Part shown: in pieces, positions 7,890-17,568 of the stretch | Position numbering within the stretch: position 1 is the stretch's first letter | Layout: each line of letters begins with the position of its first letter | Assembly: GCF_000767615.3 (NCBI RefSeq) | Contig: NZ_CP009553.3 | Location: 1,488,001-1,552,000, forward strand | Direction: 5' to 3' | Length of the DNA stretch: 64,000 nucleotides | Source: Pandoraea pnomenusa | GTDB lineage: Bacteria > Pseudomonadota > Gammaproteobacteria > Burkholderiales > Burkholderiaceae | The notes under the pieces: model-generated | The model's database searches: none | Seen by the model: only the letters and a program-made list of their open reading frames with translations | Told to the model about the DNA's origin: nothing | Program-made: the position numbers and the translations under genes

Positions 7890-7919
7890 TTTACATACAT
7901 TCATGAATGTATCTATAAT
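7890..7919 (+). promoter_or_regulatory. promoter of the RND efflux operon
   Basis: -35 TTTACA (7890-7895) and a perfect -10 TATAAT (7914-7919) are 18 bases apart. The AcrR-like palindrome occupies the spacer. Transcription from here would give a leader of about 350 bases before the first gene. Confidence 0.65.
7892..7915. promoter_or_regulatory. AcrR-type operator
   Basis: Contains a perfect 18-base palindrome (7895-7912; arms ATACATTCA and TGAATGTAT). The 24-base element differs from the known E. coli AcrR site at about three positions. It lies between -35 and -10 of the pump promoter and just upstream of the repressor gene. Confidence 0.8.
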
Positions 7920-7983
7920 AGCAGCCGCTTGCTCTATTGCACAGGGTACATTTAAGCTCCTTCCTCTAAGGGAAACACCTCAC

Positions 7984-8039
7984 TGATCCGAGGGAGCGAA
8001 TTGGCCGGTGGAGCGCCACCGGGCGCGACATTCGGATCA
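7984..8039 (+). other. structured leader RNA element of the efflux operon
   Basis: Nested inverted repeats: the outer 8-bp stem pairs 7984-7991 with 8032-8039, and the inner 7-bp stem pairs 8005-8011 with 8016-8022 around an AGCG loop. It sits within the long untranslated leader that starts near 7926. The rest of the leader to 8279 shows no convincing gene. It could be a regulatory or stability element; its role is unknown. Confidence 0.45.
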
Positions 8040-8279
8040 CCTGTTATCCCGGAGCCTGTTCGACGATCTCACATGAGTGCCAGCGCGCGCGGTCACCGCC
8101 GCGCCGGGGACGTCCTTGCGGCCCGACTGCGGGCCAGTCTCCCAGGGCCCGCTTGCGCGGCCTTCCGGCACTCACCGACCCGCCTTCGTGCGACGGGATT
8201 GCGGACCGGCCTTCGCCGTCGCAATCGTCGCAACGTTCTGTCATTTTGTTTGACCGCATTCCATTTATCGGGGGCGTAT

Positions 8280-9515
8280 ATGCACGTCAAGAGAAGTTCA
8301 CTGGGGATGGTCACTGCCGTAGCAATCGCGGTCATGACCCTGGCCGCATGCGGCAAGAAGCCGCAGCAGCCGCAGGCCATGGTGCCGGAAGTCGGCGTCG
8401 TGACGCTGCAACCCCAGAACGTAACACTGACGACCGATCTGCCCGGACGTACCTCGCCCTATCGCGTCGCGGACGTTCGCGCGCGCGTCGACGGCATCGT
8501 GCTCAAGCGCGATTTCACCGAAGGCGGTGACGTCAAGGCGGGGCAGCGTCTGTACAAGATCGATCCGGCCACTTACCAGGCCGCCTATGAGAACGCCAAG
8601 GCCACGCTCGCGAAGGCGGTCGCGAATCAGGCGTCGACGAAGCTGCTGGCCGATCGCTACAAGCAACTGGTGGCCGCCGAGGCCGTGTCGAAGCAGGATT
8701 ACGACAACGCCGTGGCGGCAGCCCTTCAGGCCGACGCCGACGTGCAGGCCGGCAAGGCCGCCGTGGACACCGCCAGGATCAACCTGGGCTACACCGATGT
8801 GCCCGCCCCGATCTCGGGCCGTACCGGCCTGTCGCAGGTGACCGAGGGTGCCTACGTGCAGGCCGGCGCCGCCACGCTCATGACGACCGTTCAGCAGATC
8901 GATCCGATGTACGTCGACGTGACGCAATCGGCGGCCGACGGGCTGCGTCTGCGCCGCGCGCTGGCCGACGGCAAGCTGCAGAGCGCCGGCAAGAATGCGG
9001 CTGCCGTGTCGCTCACGCTGGAAGACGGCACGAAGTACCCGCTCGAGGGCAAGCTGCAGTTCTCGGACATCACCGTCGACCAGACGACCGGCTCGGTGAC
9101 CGTGCGCGCCATTTTCCCGAACCCGAACCGCGAGTTGCTGCCCGGCATGTTCGTGCACGCCACGCTCAGGGAAGGGGTCAAGGAAGGCGGTCTGCTGGTG
9201 CCGCAGCAAGGTGTCACGCGTGACCAGAAGGGCCAGCCGACGGCGCTCATCGTGAACAAGGAAGGCAAGGTCGAGTTGCGCCAGCTGGTGACCGATCGGG
9301 CCATCGGCGATAAATGGCTCGTGAGCTCGGGTCTGGCGGCCGGCGATCAGGTGATCGTGGCTGGCCTGCAGAAGGTTCGTCCGGGCGCCCCCGCGAAGGC
9401 CGTTCCGGCACAGTTGCCGGGTGCACAAGCCCCTGCGGGCGCCAGCGCGCCGGCCGCGGCCGCCGCTGCCCCCGCATCGCAGGCCGACGCCGCCTCGAGC
9501 GCCAAAGCCCAATAA
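8280..9515 (+). CDS. RND efflux periplasmic adaptor (AmrA/BpeA/AcrA type)
   Basis: A 411-residue membrane-fusion lipoprotein. The signal ends TLAACGKK with the lipid-bearing cysteine at residue 24. The barrel-sandwich hybrid is recognisable (PGRTSPYRVADVRARVDGI, here split as PGRTSPYRVADV and RARVDGI), then an alpha-hairpin and a C-terminal Ala/Pro-rich tail. It bridges the inner-membrane RND pump to the outer-membrane channel. The ATG at 8280 is chosen because a lipoprotein signal follows directly; the frame is open back to 8001 but that stretch is the leader RNA. Only 15 bases separate it from the transporter gene. Confidence 0.92.
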   Translation: MHVKRSSLGMVTAVAIAVMTLAACGKKPQQPQAMVPEVGVVTLQPQNVTLTTDLPGRTSPYRVADVRARVDGIVLKRDFTEGGDVKAGQRLYKIDPATYQAAYENAKATLAKAVANQASTKLLADRYKQLVAAEAVSKQDYDNAVAAALQADADVQAGKAAVDTARINLGYTDVPAPISGRTGLSQVTEGAYVQAGAATLMTTVQQIDPMYVDVTQSAADGLRLRRALADGKLQSAGKNAAAVSLTLEDGTKYPLEGKLQFSDITVDQTTGSVTVRAIFPNPNRELLPGMFVHATLREGVKEGGLLVPQQGVTRDQKGQPTALIVNKEGKVELRQLVTDRAIGDKWLVSSGLAAGDQVIVAGLQKVRPGAPAKAVPAQLPGAQAPAGASAPAAAAAAPASQADAASSAKAQ

Positions 9516-9530
9516 CGCGGAGCCTCATTC

Positions 9531-12500
9531 ATGGCAAAGTTTTTTATCGATCGCCCGATCTTTGCTTGGGTGATCGCCATTGTGATCATGCTGGCCGGCG
9601 CGCTTTCGATCCTGAAGCTGCCGGTCTCGCAATACCCGCCGATCGCACCGCCGTCCGTGCAGATCACCGCGACCTATCCGGGCGCCTCCGCGCAGACCGT
9701 GCAGGATACGGTCACGCAGGTGATCGAGCAGCAGATGAACGGTATCGATCACCTCGAATACATGTCGTCGACGTCCGACGGCTCGGGGACCGCCCAGATC
9801 ACGCTGACGTTCGCCCAGGGCACGAACCCCGACATCGCGCAGGTGCAGGTGCAGAACAAGCTGCAACTCGCCACGCCGCTGCTGCCGCAGCAGGTGCAGC
9901 AGCAGGGGATCCGGGTGGCCAAGGCGACCAAGAACTTCCTGCTGGTGATCGGTGCTTACTCCGATGACGGCAAGATGTCCGACATCGACCTCGCGAACTA
10001 CATTGCCGCGAACGTGCAGGATCCGATCAGCCGTGTGAACGGCGTGGGTCAGGTTCAGCTCTTCGGCTCGCAGTATGCGATGCGCGTGTGGGTCGATCCG
10101 CAGAAGCTCAACGGGTACAACCTCACCGTCATCGACGTCTCGAACGCCATTCAGTCGCAGAACGTGCAGGTCTCGGCGGGCGAGCTCGGTGGCGCGCCGG
10201 CGGTGAAGGGCCAGCAGCTCAACGCCACCGTGATGGCGCAGAGCCGTCTGCAGACGCCCGAGCAGTTCCGCAAGATTCTGCTCAAGGTCAACAAGGACGG
10301 CTCGCAGGTGCGTCTGGGCGACGTTGCGCGCGTGGAACTCGGCGGCGAGTCGTATCAGGTCGTCGCACGTTACAACGGCAAACCCGCGGCCGGTCTGGCC
10401 ATCACGCTGGCCACCGGTGCGAACGCGCTGCAGACGGCCACCGCCGTCAAGCAGGCCGTGACGGAGCTCGAACCGTACTTCCCGGCCGGCATGAAGGTCG
10501 ACTACCCGTACGACACCACGCCGTTCGTGAAGATCTCGATCGAGGAAGTGATCAAGACCCTCATCGAAGGTATCGTGCTGGTGTTCCTGGTGATGTATCT
10601 GTTCCTGCAGAACCTGCGGGCGACGATCATTCCGACGATTGCGGTGCCGGTGGTGCTGCTCGGCACGTTCGGCATCATGGGCGCCGCGGGCTTCTCCATC
10701 AATACGCTGTCGATGTTCGGTCTCGTGCTGGCCATCGGTTTGCTGGTGGACGATGCGATCGTGGTGGTGGAGAACGTGGAGCGGGTGATGGCCGAGGAGG
10801 GCCTCAGTCCGAAGGAAGCGACGAAGAAGGCCATGGGCCAGATCGTCGGCGCGCTGGTGGGCGTGGCGCTCGTGCTCTCGGCGGTGTTCGTGCCGATGGC
10901 ATTCTTCGGTGGCTCGACCGGCGCCATCTATCGTCAGTTCTCGCTGACCATCGTGGCGGCCATGGCGCTGTCGGTGCTCGTGGCCATCGTGCTCACGCCG
11001 GCCATGTGCGCGACGATCCTCAAGCCGATCAAGAAGGGCGAGGTGCACGAGAAGCGTGGCTTCTTCGGCTGGTTCAACCGCAAGTTCGACAGCAGCTCGA
11101 AGGCGTATCAGGGACAGGTGGAGCGCATCCTGAAGCGCTCCACGCCGTTCGTGATCGTCTACGTGGTGATCGTCGCCGTGGTGGGCTTCCTGTTCGTGCG
11201 CATGCCGACGGCGTTCCTGCCCGACGAGGACCAGGGTTACTTCTTCAACCTCGTGCAATTGCCGCCGGGTGCGACGCAGGAGCGTACGCTCGACGTGATG
11301 AAGCAGGTCGAGAAGCACTACCTCGAGAAGGAAAAGGACGCCGTGCGTTCGATCTTCACGGTCACCGGCTTTGGCTTCAATGGCCGTGGTCAGAACGTGG
11401 GTATCGCCTTCACGATGATGCGCCCGTGGGATGAGCGTCAGTCGTCGAACCTGAAGGTGCAGGCCGTGATCGCACGTTCGTACCAGGCATTCGCCAGCGT
11501 GAAGGACGCCATGATCTTCGCGATCAACCCGCCGTCGGTGCCCGAACTGGGTAACGCGGGCGGTATCGACTTCGAGTTGCAGGATCGCGCGGGCCTCGGT
11601 CACGACGCGCTCATGGCCGCCCGCAACCAGTTCCTGGGCATGGCGGCGAAGAACCCGAACCTCGCGAACATGCGTCCGAACGGTCTGGACGACACGCCGC
11701 AGTACAAGGTCGACGTCGACGAGGAGAAAGCCTCGGCACTGGGGCTGTCGATCGCCGACGTGTACACCACGCTCTCGGCGTCGTGGGGCTCCTCGTACGT
11801 GAACGACTTCATCGACCACGGTCGTGTGAAGAAGGTGTACGTCATGGCCGAACCGAAGGACCGCATGTTGCCGCAGGACATCAACAAGCTGTACGTGCGC
11901 AACGCCAGCGGGACAATGGTGCCGTTCTCGGCCTTCGCGACCGGCAAGTGGATCTACGGCTCGCCTCGACTGGAGCGCTACAACGGTGTGCCGGCCGTGG
12001 AAATCCAGGGCATGCCGGCGCCGGGCAAGTCGTCGGGCGACGCCATGAAGGCGGTCGAGGAAATTGCCAAGCAGCTCCCGGCGGGTATCGGTCTGGAGTG
12101 GACGGGGCTGTCGTTCGAAGAGCGCATTTCGGGCTCGCAGGCGCCGGCGCTGTATGCGATTTCGATTCTGATCGTGTTCCTGTGCCTGGCTGCGCTGTAC
12201 GAAAGCTGGTCGATTCCGTTCTCGGTGATTCTGGTGGTGCCGCTTGGAGTGTTGGGGGCGCTGCTTGCCGCCACGCTGCGCGGGCTGTCGAACGACGTGT
12301 ACTTCCAGGTGGGTCTGCTCACGACCGTGGGTCTGTCGGCGAAGAACGCGATTCTGATCGTGGAATTCGCCAAGGATCTGCAGGAGCAGGGCCGCACGCT
12401 CATGGAAGCGACGATGGAGGCGGTGCGACTGCGTCTGCGCCCGATTCTGATGACGTCGATGGCGTTCATCCTGGGGGTGCTGCCGCTGGCGATCTCCAAC

Positions 12501-12710
12501 GGTGCGGGCTCGGCGTCGCAGCATGCGATCGGTACCGGCGTGATCGGCGGTATGCTGGCCGCGACGTTCCTCGCGATCTACTACGTGCCGATCTTCTTCG
12601 TGCTGGTGCGCAAACGCTTCGCGCATGAGGATCTGGATACGGTGGAGCATCCGGAAGCGCGTCATGAAAACCCGGACGCAACCGACGGTCCCGCCAAGGA
12701 AGGAAACTGA
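9531..12710 (+). CDS. RND multidrug efflux transporter (AmrB/BpeB/AcrB, HAE1 family)
   Basis: This 1059-residue proton-driven drug exporter is the usual length for HAE1 pumps. It begins [16 protein letters not shown], has 12 predicted membrane helices, two large periplasmic loops, and the TM4 proton-relay motif [16 protein letters not shown] (about 402-417) with paired aspartates, plus the G-F loop region [17 protein letters not shown] precedes the ATG. It is the second gene of a complete adaptor-pump-channel operon. In Burkholderia the orthologous AmrAB-OprA and BpeAB-OprB export aminoglycosides and macrolides; substrates here are inferred. Confidence 0.95.
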   Translation: MAKFFIDRPIFAWVIAIVIMLAGALSILKLPVSQYPPIAPPSVQITATYPGASAQTVQDTVTQVIEQQMNGIDHLEYMSSTSDGSGTAQITLTFAQGTNPDIAQVQVQNKLQLATPLLPQQVQQQGIRVAKATKNFLLVIGAYSDDGKMSDIDLANYIAANVQDPISRVNGVGQVQLFGSQYAMRVWVDPQKLNGYNLTVIDVSNAIQSQNVQVSAGELGGAPAVKGQQLNATVMAQSRLQTPEQFRKILLKVNKDGSQVRLGDVARVELGGESYQVVARYNGKPAAGLAITLATGANALQTATAVKQAVTELEPYFPAGMKVDYPYDTTPFVKISIEEVIKTLIEGIVLVFLVMYLFLQNLRATIIPTIAVPVVLLGTFGIMGAAGFSINTLSMFGLVLAIGLLVDDAIVVVENVERVMAEEGLSPKEATKKAMGQIVGALVGVALVLSAVFVPMAFFGGSTGAIYRQFSLTIVAAMALSVLVAIVLTPAMCATILKPIKKGEVHEKRGFFGWFNRKFDSSSKAYQGQVERILKRSTPFVIVYVVIVAVVGFLFVRMPTAFLPDEDQGYFFNLVQLPPGATQERTLDVMKQVEKHYLEKEKDAVRSIFTVTGFGFNGRGQNVGIAFTMMRPWDERQSSNLKVQAVIARSYQAFASVKDAMIFAINPPSVPELGNAGGIDFELQDRAGLGHDALMAARNQFLGMAAKNPNLANMRPNGLDDTPQYKVDVDEEKASALGLSIADVYTTLSASWGSSYVNDFIDHGRVKKVYVMAEPKDRMLPQDINKLYVRNASGTMVPFSAFATGKWIYGSPRLERYNGVPAVEIQGMPAPGKSSGDAMKAVEEIAKQLPAGIGLEWTGLSFEERISGSQAPALYAISILIVFLCLAALYESWSIPFSVILVVPLGVLGALLAATLRGLSNDVYFQVGLLTTVGLSAKNAILIVEFAKDLQEQGRTLMEATMEAVRLRLRPILMTSMAFILGVLPLAISNGAGSASQHAIGTGVIGGMLAATFLAIYYVPIFFVLVRKRFAHEDLDTVEHPEARHENPDATDGPAKEGN

Positions 12711-12713
12711 CCT

Positions 12714-14210
12714 ATGAAGCACAAAGCATTGCCGATGGCCTTGGCGGCAGCGTTCCTGGCAGGCTGTACCCTCGCGCCGCACTATGAGCGGCCCGAGGCG
12801 CCAGTTGCCACGGCGTTCCCCACGGGCCCGGCCTACAAGACACCGGGAGCGGCGAATCAGAACGGCACCGCCGGCAGCAATGCCGTGGCGGCCGCCGATC
12901 TGGGCTGGCGCGATTTCTTCACCGACCCGCGCCTGCAGAAGCTGATCGAGATCGCGTTGCAAAACAATCGCGACCTGCGTGTGTCGATGCTCAACATCGA
13001 GGCCGCGCGTGCGCAATACCAGATTCAGCGCTCCGCGCTGTTGCCCTCGGTGGGGGCGGCAGGGCAGGCGTCGGTACAGCGGTCGCCGGCTGATCTGACG
13101 TCGTCCGGACGCGCGGGCATCAGCCGCAGCTATCAGGTCGGCGTGGGCTTCACGTCCTACGAACTCGATTTGTTCGGTCGGATTCAGAGTCTGAAGGATC
13201 AGGCGCTGGAGACGTACCTGGCGAGCGAGGATACGGCGCGGGCCGCGCACATCACGCTGGTCTCCGAAGTGGCTACGGCGTATCTCACGTGGCTGGCCGA
13301 TCAGGAACTGCTCAAGCTGACTGAAGACACGCTCAAGAGCCAGCAATCGTCCTATGACCTGACCAAGCGCAGTTTCAACGTGGGTACGGCTTCCGGGCTG
13401 GATCTGCGTCAGGCGCAAACGCCGGTGGATACGGCGCGCGCGAATTACGCACAGTACACGCGTCAGGTGGCACAGGACGAGAACGCCCTCGCGCTGCTCA
13501 TCGGTCAGCCGCTGCCGGCGGATTTGCCACCGGGGCGTCCGCTCGACGGGCAGGGGTTGCTTGCGGATCTGCCGGCCGGCCTGCCGTCGGATCTGCTGCT
13601 GCGCCGGCCCGACGTCACCGCCGCCGAGCACACGCTCAAGGGTGCCAACGCCAACATTGGCGCCGCGCGTGCCGCGTTCTTCCCGTCGATCTCGCTTACG
13701 GCGAGCGCGGGTACGGCGAGCGCATCGCTGAGCAATCTGTTCAAGGGCGGGCAGGGTGCCTGGTCATTCGCACCGACCATCACGCTGCCGATCTTCGCGG
13801 GCGGGCAAAACATCGCCAACCTCGAACTGGCCAAGGTGCAAAAGCGTATCGAGATCGCCAACTACGAGAAGGCGATTCAGACGGCGTTCCGCGAAGTCTC
13901 CGACGGGCTGGCCGCACGTGGCACGCTCGACGACCAGATCGCGGCGCAGGAGTCGCTCGTGAGGGCCAGCGACGAGAGCTACAAGCTCTCGGATCTGCGC
14001 TATCGCAACGGCGTCGACAGCTATCTGAACGCGCTGGTCTCGCAACGCTCGCTGTACTCGGCGCAGCAGACACTGATCGCCACGCGACTGGCACGCTGGA
14101 CCAATCTCGTCACGCTGTACAAGGCGCTCGGCGGCGGATGGGAAGAGCGCACCGTTCCGGCGAATGCGGACGCGGCGTCGGCCCCGGCGGCCCCGGCGGC
14201 CTCATCGTGA
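12714..14210 (+). CDS. outer-membrane efflux lipoprotein (OprM/OpcM/OprA family)
   Basis: A 498-residue TolC-like outer-membrane channel. The lipoprotein signal FLAGCTLAPHYERP puts the acylated cysteine at residue 18. Two homologous OEP repeats with long helices follow, including the family motif RRPDVTAAEHTL and YELDLFGR. An Ala/Pro-rich tail ends the protein. It starts four bases after the transporter stop and is followed by a strong terminator, so it closes the operon. Confidence 0.93.
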   Translation: MKHKALPMALAAAFLAGCTLAPHYERPEAPVATAFPTGPAYKTPGAANQNGTAGSNAVAAADLGWRDFFTDPRLQKLIEIALQNNRDLRVSMLNIEAARAQYQIQRSALLPSVGAAGQASVQRSPADLTSSGRAGISRSYQVGVGFTSYELDLFGRIQSLKDQALETYLASEDTARAAHITLVSEVATAYLTWLADQELLKLTEDTLKSQQSSYDLTKRSFNVGTASGLDLRQAQTPVDTARANYAQYTRQVAQDENALALLIGQPLPADLPPGRPLDGQGLLADLPAGLPSDLLLRRPDVTAAEHTLKGANANIGAARAAFFPSISLTASAGTASASLSNLFKGGQGAWSFAPTITLPIFAGGQNIANLELAKVQKRIEIANYEKAIQTAFREVSDGLAARGTLDDQIAAQESLVRASDESYKLSDLRYRNGVDSYLNALVSQRSLYSAQQTLIATRLARWTNLVTLYKALGGGWEERTVPANADAASAPAAPAASS

Positions 14211-14253
14211 GCGGTGACTGATCGCTTGTCATCTCGCATTATCTGAAGATCGA

Positions 14254-14279
14254 AACGCCCGGCAATCGCCGGGCGTTTT
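14254..14279 (+). terminator. terminator of the RND operon
   Basis: A 10-bp stem (14254-14263 with 14268-14277, loop AATC) is followed by T residues, 44 bases after the channel gene stop. This is a standard intrinsic terminator. Confidence 0.85.
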
Positions 14280-14495
14280 GCATTCGGGTGTCGCGCGAGG
14301 CGAGAAATCGACTCAGTTCCCGAGAGGTTTAGACGCGGCCTTCTACGCTCGCCCCTACCTTGGCTGCGGCTTCGTCGCTATCCTTATTTGCGTTGTATTC
14401 GCAACACCCCGAGCGTCGACGCCCGCGTATGACCCCGCGATCGCCGGGCCGCATGGGGCAAAAATAAGCTGACCGCATTTCCAGGGAGAGACACC

Positions 14496-14753
14496 ATGAG
14501 CGATCTTCAAGCACGATTCGAAGCGGCGGTGGCCGAATCGAAGCAACTGCCTGAGCGCCCCGACAATCTGACGCTGCTGCGCATCTACGCCCTCTACAAG
14601 CAAGGCACCGAAGGGGATGTGACGGGCGCACGTCCCGGCATGACCGATTTCGTCGGCCGCGCCAAGTACGACGCCTGGGAAATGCTCAAGGGCAAGTCGA
14701 AAGAGGAGGTCCAGCAAGCGTATGTCGAGCTCATCGAAGGGTTGAAGGGATGA
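14496..14753 (+). CDS. acyl-CoA-binding protein
   Basis: An 85-residue four-helix acyl-CoA-binding protein: start MSDLQARFEAAVAES, the binding-site motifs LRIYALYKQGTEGD (about 27-40) and ARPGMTDFVGRAKYDAW (about 46-62), and the C-terminal AYVELIEGLK. These proteins buffer long-chain acyl-CoA esters in the cytoplasm. GGGAGAGAC lies before the ATG. It is monocistronic: a terminator follows within 75 bases, and the RND operon terminator lies upstream. Confidence 0.92.
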   Translation: MSDLQARFEAAVAESKQLPERPDNLTLLRIYALYKQGTEGDVTGARPGMTDFVGRAKYDAWEMLKGKSKEEVQQAYVELIEGLKG

Positions 14754-14824
14754 GTTCCCGCGTGTCGCGCCGGCCCGATTCGGCAATGACGCGATGCGCA
14801 GGCCCCCCTCGGCACGACAAATGG

Positions 14825-14856
14825 AAAGACGGCGACTTCGGTCGCCGTCTTTTTTT
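14825..14856 (+). terminator. terminator of the acyl-CoA-binding protein gene
   Basis: A perfect 12-bp stem (14825-14836 with 14841-14852) is capped by a TTCG tetraloop and followed by a T-run to 14856. Confidence 0.9.
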
Positions 14857-15249
14857 GGGAGTCCGTCCGCGAAGCGATATGGCGTACCGGGAAGGCGGTG
14901 ATCCAAAGCGGTGGAGGTTTTGCGGTGCTGTCCGATTGGCGTGTTGTGCGCGGTGCGCGACGATGAGCCCGTCATCAACGAGACGAGGTACCGAACCATG
15001 CACCGCGATCGACTTCACGCCATACGCCGCGCCGCGCGCGGCAGGGATTGCACGCAAACGCGGCATGCGCTGCCGGGCCGCAGACTGCCTGTCGATCGAC
15101 AGACCGGACCTGTGACGATGCGCGCAGACGCGCCGGGAGAGCGGGCACGGCATGGCCCGCATGACAGCCATGACAGCCATGACAGTCGTGACGGGCGCTG
15201 GCAGCGAGACACGCGACGCCTGTGGAGCGTACGCGTGCAGCGGCGCGGC
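14857..15249. other. gap without a convincing gene
   Basis: An open reading frame continuous with the pilin-like gene runs through part of this stretch, but its composition (Arg/His/Asp-rich, HDSHDSHDSRDG over 15160-15195) looks non-genic. It contains three perfect copies of a 9-base tandem repeat (CATGACAGC, 15160-15186). Promoters for the pilin genes presumably lie here; none is obvious. Confidence 0.4.
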
Positions 15250-15507
15250 ATGATGCCGAATACGCGCGAGGGCGCCGTCGGGCCTGTCCGGCGTGGCAGA
15301 CGTTGTCGGGGCTCGATGCGCGGCGCGGCGATGCTCGACGCCGTGTTCACGCTGGCGGCCCTGATGGCGGGGGCGCAAGGTCTTGCGCAATGGCAGGCCG
15401 CGAGCGGTGCGACGCCTGCGGCGGTGGCCGCGTCTTCCGGCATGGTGGCAATGGCATTTCCCTCGCATGAGGCGGGCGAAACCTCGCGCGAGGGTCGTGC
15501 GCGATGA
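15250..15507 (+). CDS. degenerate PilV-like minor pilin, short
   Basis: A small protein whose stop overlaps the pilW-like start in ATGA fashion (15504-15507). After a basic leader (RRGRRCRGSMRG) comes a hydrophobic segment, AAMLDAVFTLAALMAGAQG, resembling a PilV N-terminus. The usual F at +1 is A and the usual E at +5 is D. Only about 40 residues follow, so the globular part of a pilin is missing. The start is uncertain: ATGs at 15250 and 15316 and longer in-frame options exist, none with a good RBS. It may be a remnant. Position and hydrophobic pattern are the only support. Confidence 0.45.
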   Translation: MMPNTREGAVGPVRRGRRCRGSMRGAAMLDAVFTLAALMAGAQGLAQWQAASGATPAAVAASSGMVAMAFPSHEAGETSREGRAR

Positions 15508-16451
15508 CGAGATACCGTGTCCATGCGCGAACGCGAGCGCATCGCATGATGGGATTCACCCTGCTGGAGTGGGTGCTGGCCATGCCGCTCGGGTTGCTGA
15601 TCGTGATGGCCGCGATCGCAATCTATCTGGCCGGGCTGCGCCTGTGGCGGGCGCAGGCCGAGCGGTACGACGTCAACGAACGCGCCATGTTCGCGCTGAC
15701 GCAACTCTCGCGTGCGGTCGCCATGGCGGGTTATCGCAATTGGGACCCGATGGAGGGGCGCATTACCGCACCCGACAAAGCGGTGCGCAGGTGGCCGCCA
15801 TTACGCGCGAGCGCGGAATGTGCGGCGTCGGTCGAGACGTGTGCGCGGCGCGGTTGGCAAGGCAGCGACCTGATGGAGGTCCAGTTTCATGGGGCGGGGT
15901 ACCCGATCGGTGGCAACGGCGCCGTGCAAAACTGCTCCGGACTGAGCGTCAAGGCACTGGGCTCCCCCGATGATCGTCACCTGAGCATCTTCTACGTGGC
16001 GAAAGGCGAGGACGGCGTCCCGTCGCTCTTCTGCCGCTATGGGGATTACGTCGGTCCGAGTTACCTGCGCCAGGCCCAGGTGCTGGTCACCGGCGTGGAG
16101 GCCATGTACCTCAGGCTCGGATTTCGCGTCGGAGGGAACGGGCCCTTGCGATGGTCGGCGCCGCTCAAGCGCCTGAGGGGCACACCCCCGAGGCCGCCGG
16201 CGGGCGAAGGGGGCTGGGACAACGTGGCTGCGGTGGCGATCTCGCTGGTCATGCGCGGCGCGCCGCGGCGCGGCGCCAAACCGACGACATCTCGCGTGGT
16301 GGAGGTGTTCGACAAGGCAACCGGAGGGCGCGAATACAAGCGGCTGATGAATGCGGGCGACGTTCATCTCCACGTATTCACGCTCCTGGCATATCGCCGC
16401 AACGATGGTGGCATTGGCGAGGAGGCAAAATGGTTGGCGTCTTCATGGTGA
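15504..16451 (+). CDS. type IV pilus minor pilin PilW-like
   Basis: A 315-residue prepilin-like protein. A basic leader ends RMMG, followed by FTLLEWVLAMPLGLLIVM with the conserved E at mature position 5, so PilD cleavage after G16 is predicted. The PilW feature LTQLSRAVAMAGYRN follows. PilW, PilX, PilV and FimT form the priming complex at the tip of type IV pili. It overlaps its upstream neighbour by four bases and the pilX-like gene by 22, which indicates tight translational coupling. Confidence 0.8.
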   Translation: MTRYRVHARTRAHRMMGFTLLEWVLAMPLGLLIVMAAIAIYLAGLRLWRAQAERYDVNERAMFALTQLSRAVAMAGYRNWDPMEGRITAPDKAVRRWPPLRASAECAASVETCARRGWQGSDLMEVQFHGAGYPIGGNGAVQNCSGLSVKALGSPDDRHLSIFYVAKGEDGVPSLFCRYGDYVGPSYLRQAQVLVTGVEAMYLRLGFRVGGNGPLRWSAPLKRLRGTPPRPPAGEGGWDNVAAVAISLVMRGAPRRGAKPTTSRVVEVFDKATGGREYKRLMNAGDVHLHVFTLLAYRRNDGGIGEEAKWLASSW

Positions 16452-17050
16452 TGTGGCTCGCCGCGTTGACGACGCTGGCGGCGTCGGGCATGCAGCACCG
16501 CCAGCTTGCCGATCGTTTCGTCGCCTACATGTACGACCGTGCCCACGCATTCACCGCGGCAAACAACGCGCTCGTGCTCGCACGTCATCGACTCACGCTC
16601 GGCCCGGAGGCGGCAGATATCGCCGCGGTGTCCGCATTCGACGGCGGTCCTCACGGTGTGATCGAAGCGAATCACCGGGGTGACATCTGGTTTCGCAACG
16701 ACACGCCGAGATGGCGAACGGTCGACTGGACCCGCGGCGACACGGTCGTCGCGGTCAAGGATGCGCGCTACTTCATCGAACGCATTGCGTTCTCGGACTA
16801 TCCTGCGCTCGACCCGACATCGCGTGTTGCCGCGATTCGACGATATCGCGTGAGCGCCATGGGCTGCGGGAAGCTCCCGGGCACCCGGGTCTATCTGCAG
16901 GCCATCTACGAGATTCGGCAACGGGACGAGGCGCGCCGATCCGGCATTGCCGAGTCCCGCTTCATCCCGAGGCGGCTGAGCTGGCGGGAGGTGACGGCGT
17001 GGCACGACCGGGAGACTCGCGCGGCACGCGAGCGTTGCGATGCGTCGTGA
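16430..17050 (+). CDS. PilX-like minor pilin component
   Basis: A 206-residue protein with the N-terminal hydrophobic segment MVGVFMVMWLAALTTLAA and the PilX-type continuation (residues about 18-50: SGMQHRQLADR and YDRAHAFTAANNAL). The normal leader peptide with R-G before the hydrophobic stretch is missing from this start, so processing by prepilin peptidase is unclear. GAGGAGG at 16419-16425 supports the ATG at 16430, inside the end of the pilW-like gene. It overlaps the next pilin gene by 11 bases. The PilX assignment is by order and N-terminal pattern. Confidence 0.7.
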   Translation: MVGVFMVMWLAALTTLAASGMQHRQLADRFVAYMYDRAHAFTAANNALVLARHRLTLGPEAADIAAVSAFDGGPHGVIEANHRGDIWFRNDTPRWRTVDWTRGDTVVAVKDARYFIERIAFSDYPALDPTSRVAAIRRYRVSAMGCGKLPGTRVYLQAIYEIRQRDEARRSGIAESRFIPRRLSWREVTAWHDRETRAARERCDAS

Positions 17051-17543
17051 CGGATTCACCTTGCTCGAATGCCTGGTGGCCATGGCGGTGCTGGCGATCG
17101 CGCTGTGCGCGGCGGCACCCTCGATCGAGGCCGTCCGCCGCCGGGTCTCGGTGGACATCACCGCGCGCGCCCTGCTGGCCGCCATGCAATCGGCCCGGGC
17201 AGAGGCATTGGCGCGGCATCGACGCGTCACGCTGGCGCCGGTCGACGGGAGCCGTCTGAGCAGTGGCTGGCTGACGTTCGTCGACGAGAATCTCAACGAT
17301 CGATTCGATGCCGGGGAGCTATTGCTGGCGCGCTATGCACCGCTGCCCGATGGTGTGAGTGTCGAGGCCGATTGGGCGCTGAGTTTCACACCAGGCGTCG
17401 CCTTTGCGGAGAACGGGTTCATGCGAAAGCAAAAACGCGCCTGGATCCTGGGCACCGCGCGGGTAACGGGACATGGGCGGCGCATCTGCATTGTGATCAA
17501 TGCCTACGGCCGCGCCCGGGTTCCCCGGCGCTGCGACGCTTGA
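17040..17543 (+). CDS. GspH/FimT-family minor pseudopilin
   Basis: A 167-residue prepilin. A very short leader, MRRDG, precedes FTLLECLVAMAVLAIALC, with the +5 glutamate present. The GspH/FimT domain follows, including ARALLAAMQSARAEALARHRR-type residues (landmark ALLAAMQSARAEALAR) and a Pro/Arg-rich C-terminus with a cysteine near each end. It is the last gene of the four-gene cluster. The order here differs from the common fimT-pilV-pilW-pilX-pilY1 arrangement, and no pilY1 follows. Confidence 0.8.
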   Translation: MRRDGFTLLECLVAMAVLAIALCAAAPSIEAVRRRVSVDITARALLAAMQSARAEALARHRRVTLAPVDGSRLSSGWLTFVDENLNDRFDAGELLLARYAPLPDGVSVEADWALSFTPGVAFAENGFMRKQKRAWILGTARVTGHGRRICIVINAYGRARVPRRCDA

Positions 17544-17568
17544 CGCGATCACCGGGGCCGCGAAACGG

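Noticed and set aside
9525..13631. Open frame of 1368 codons on the reverse strand opposite the RND operon
   Set aside because: It mirrors the third-codon GC bias of the forward genes; the translation is His/Arg/Glu-rich with no domain, while the forward strand encodes a full RND pump.
15160..15195. Short repeats considered as a CRISPR-like array
   Set aside because: Units are 9 bases, directly abutting and without spacers; the same holds for the tracts at 29854, 35860 and 37771.
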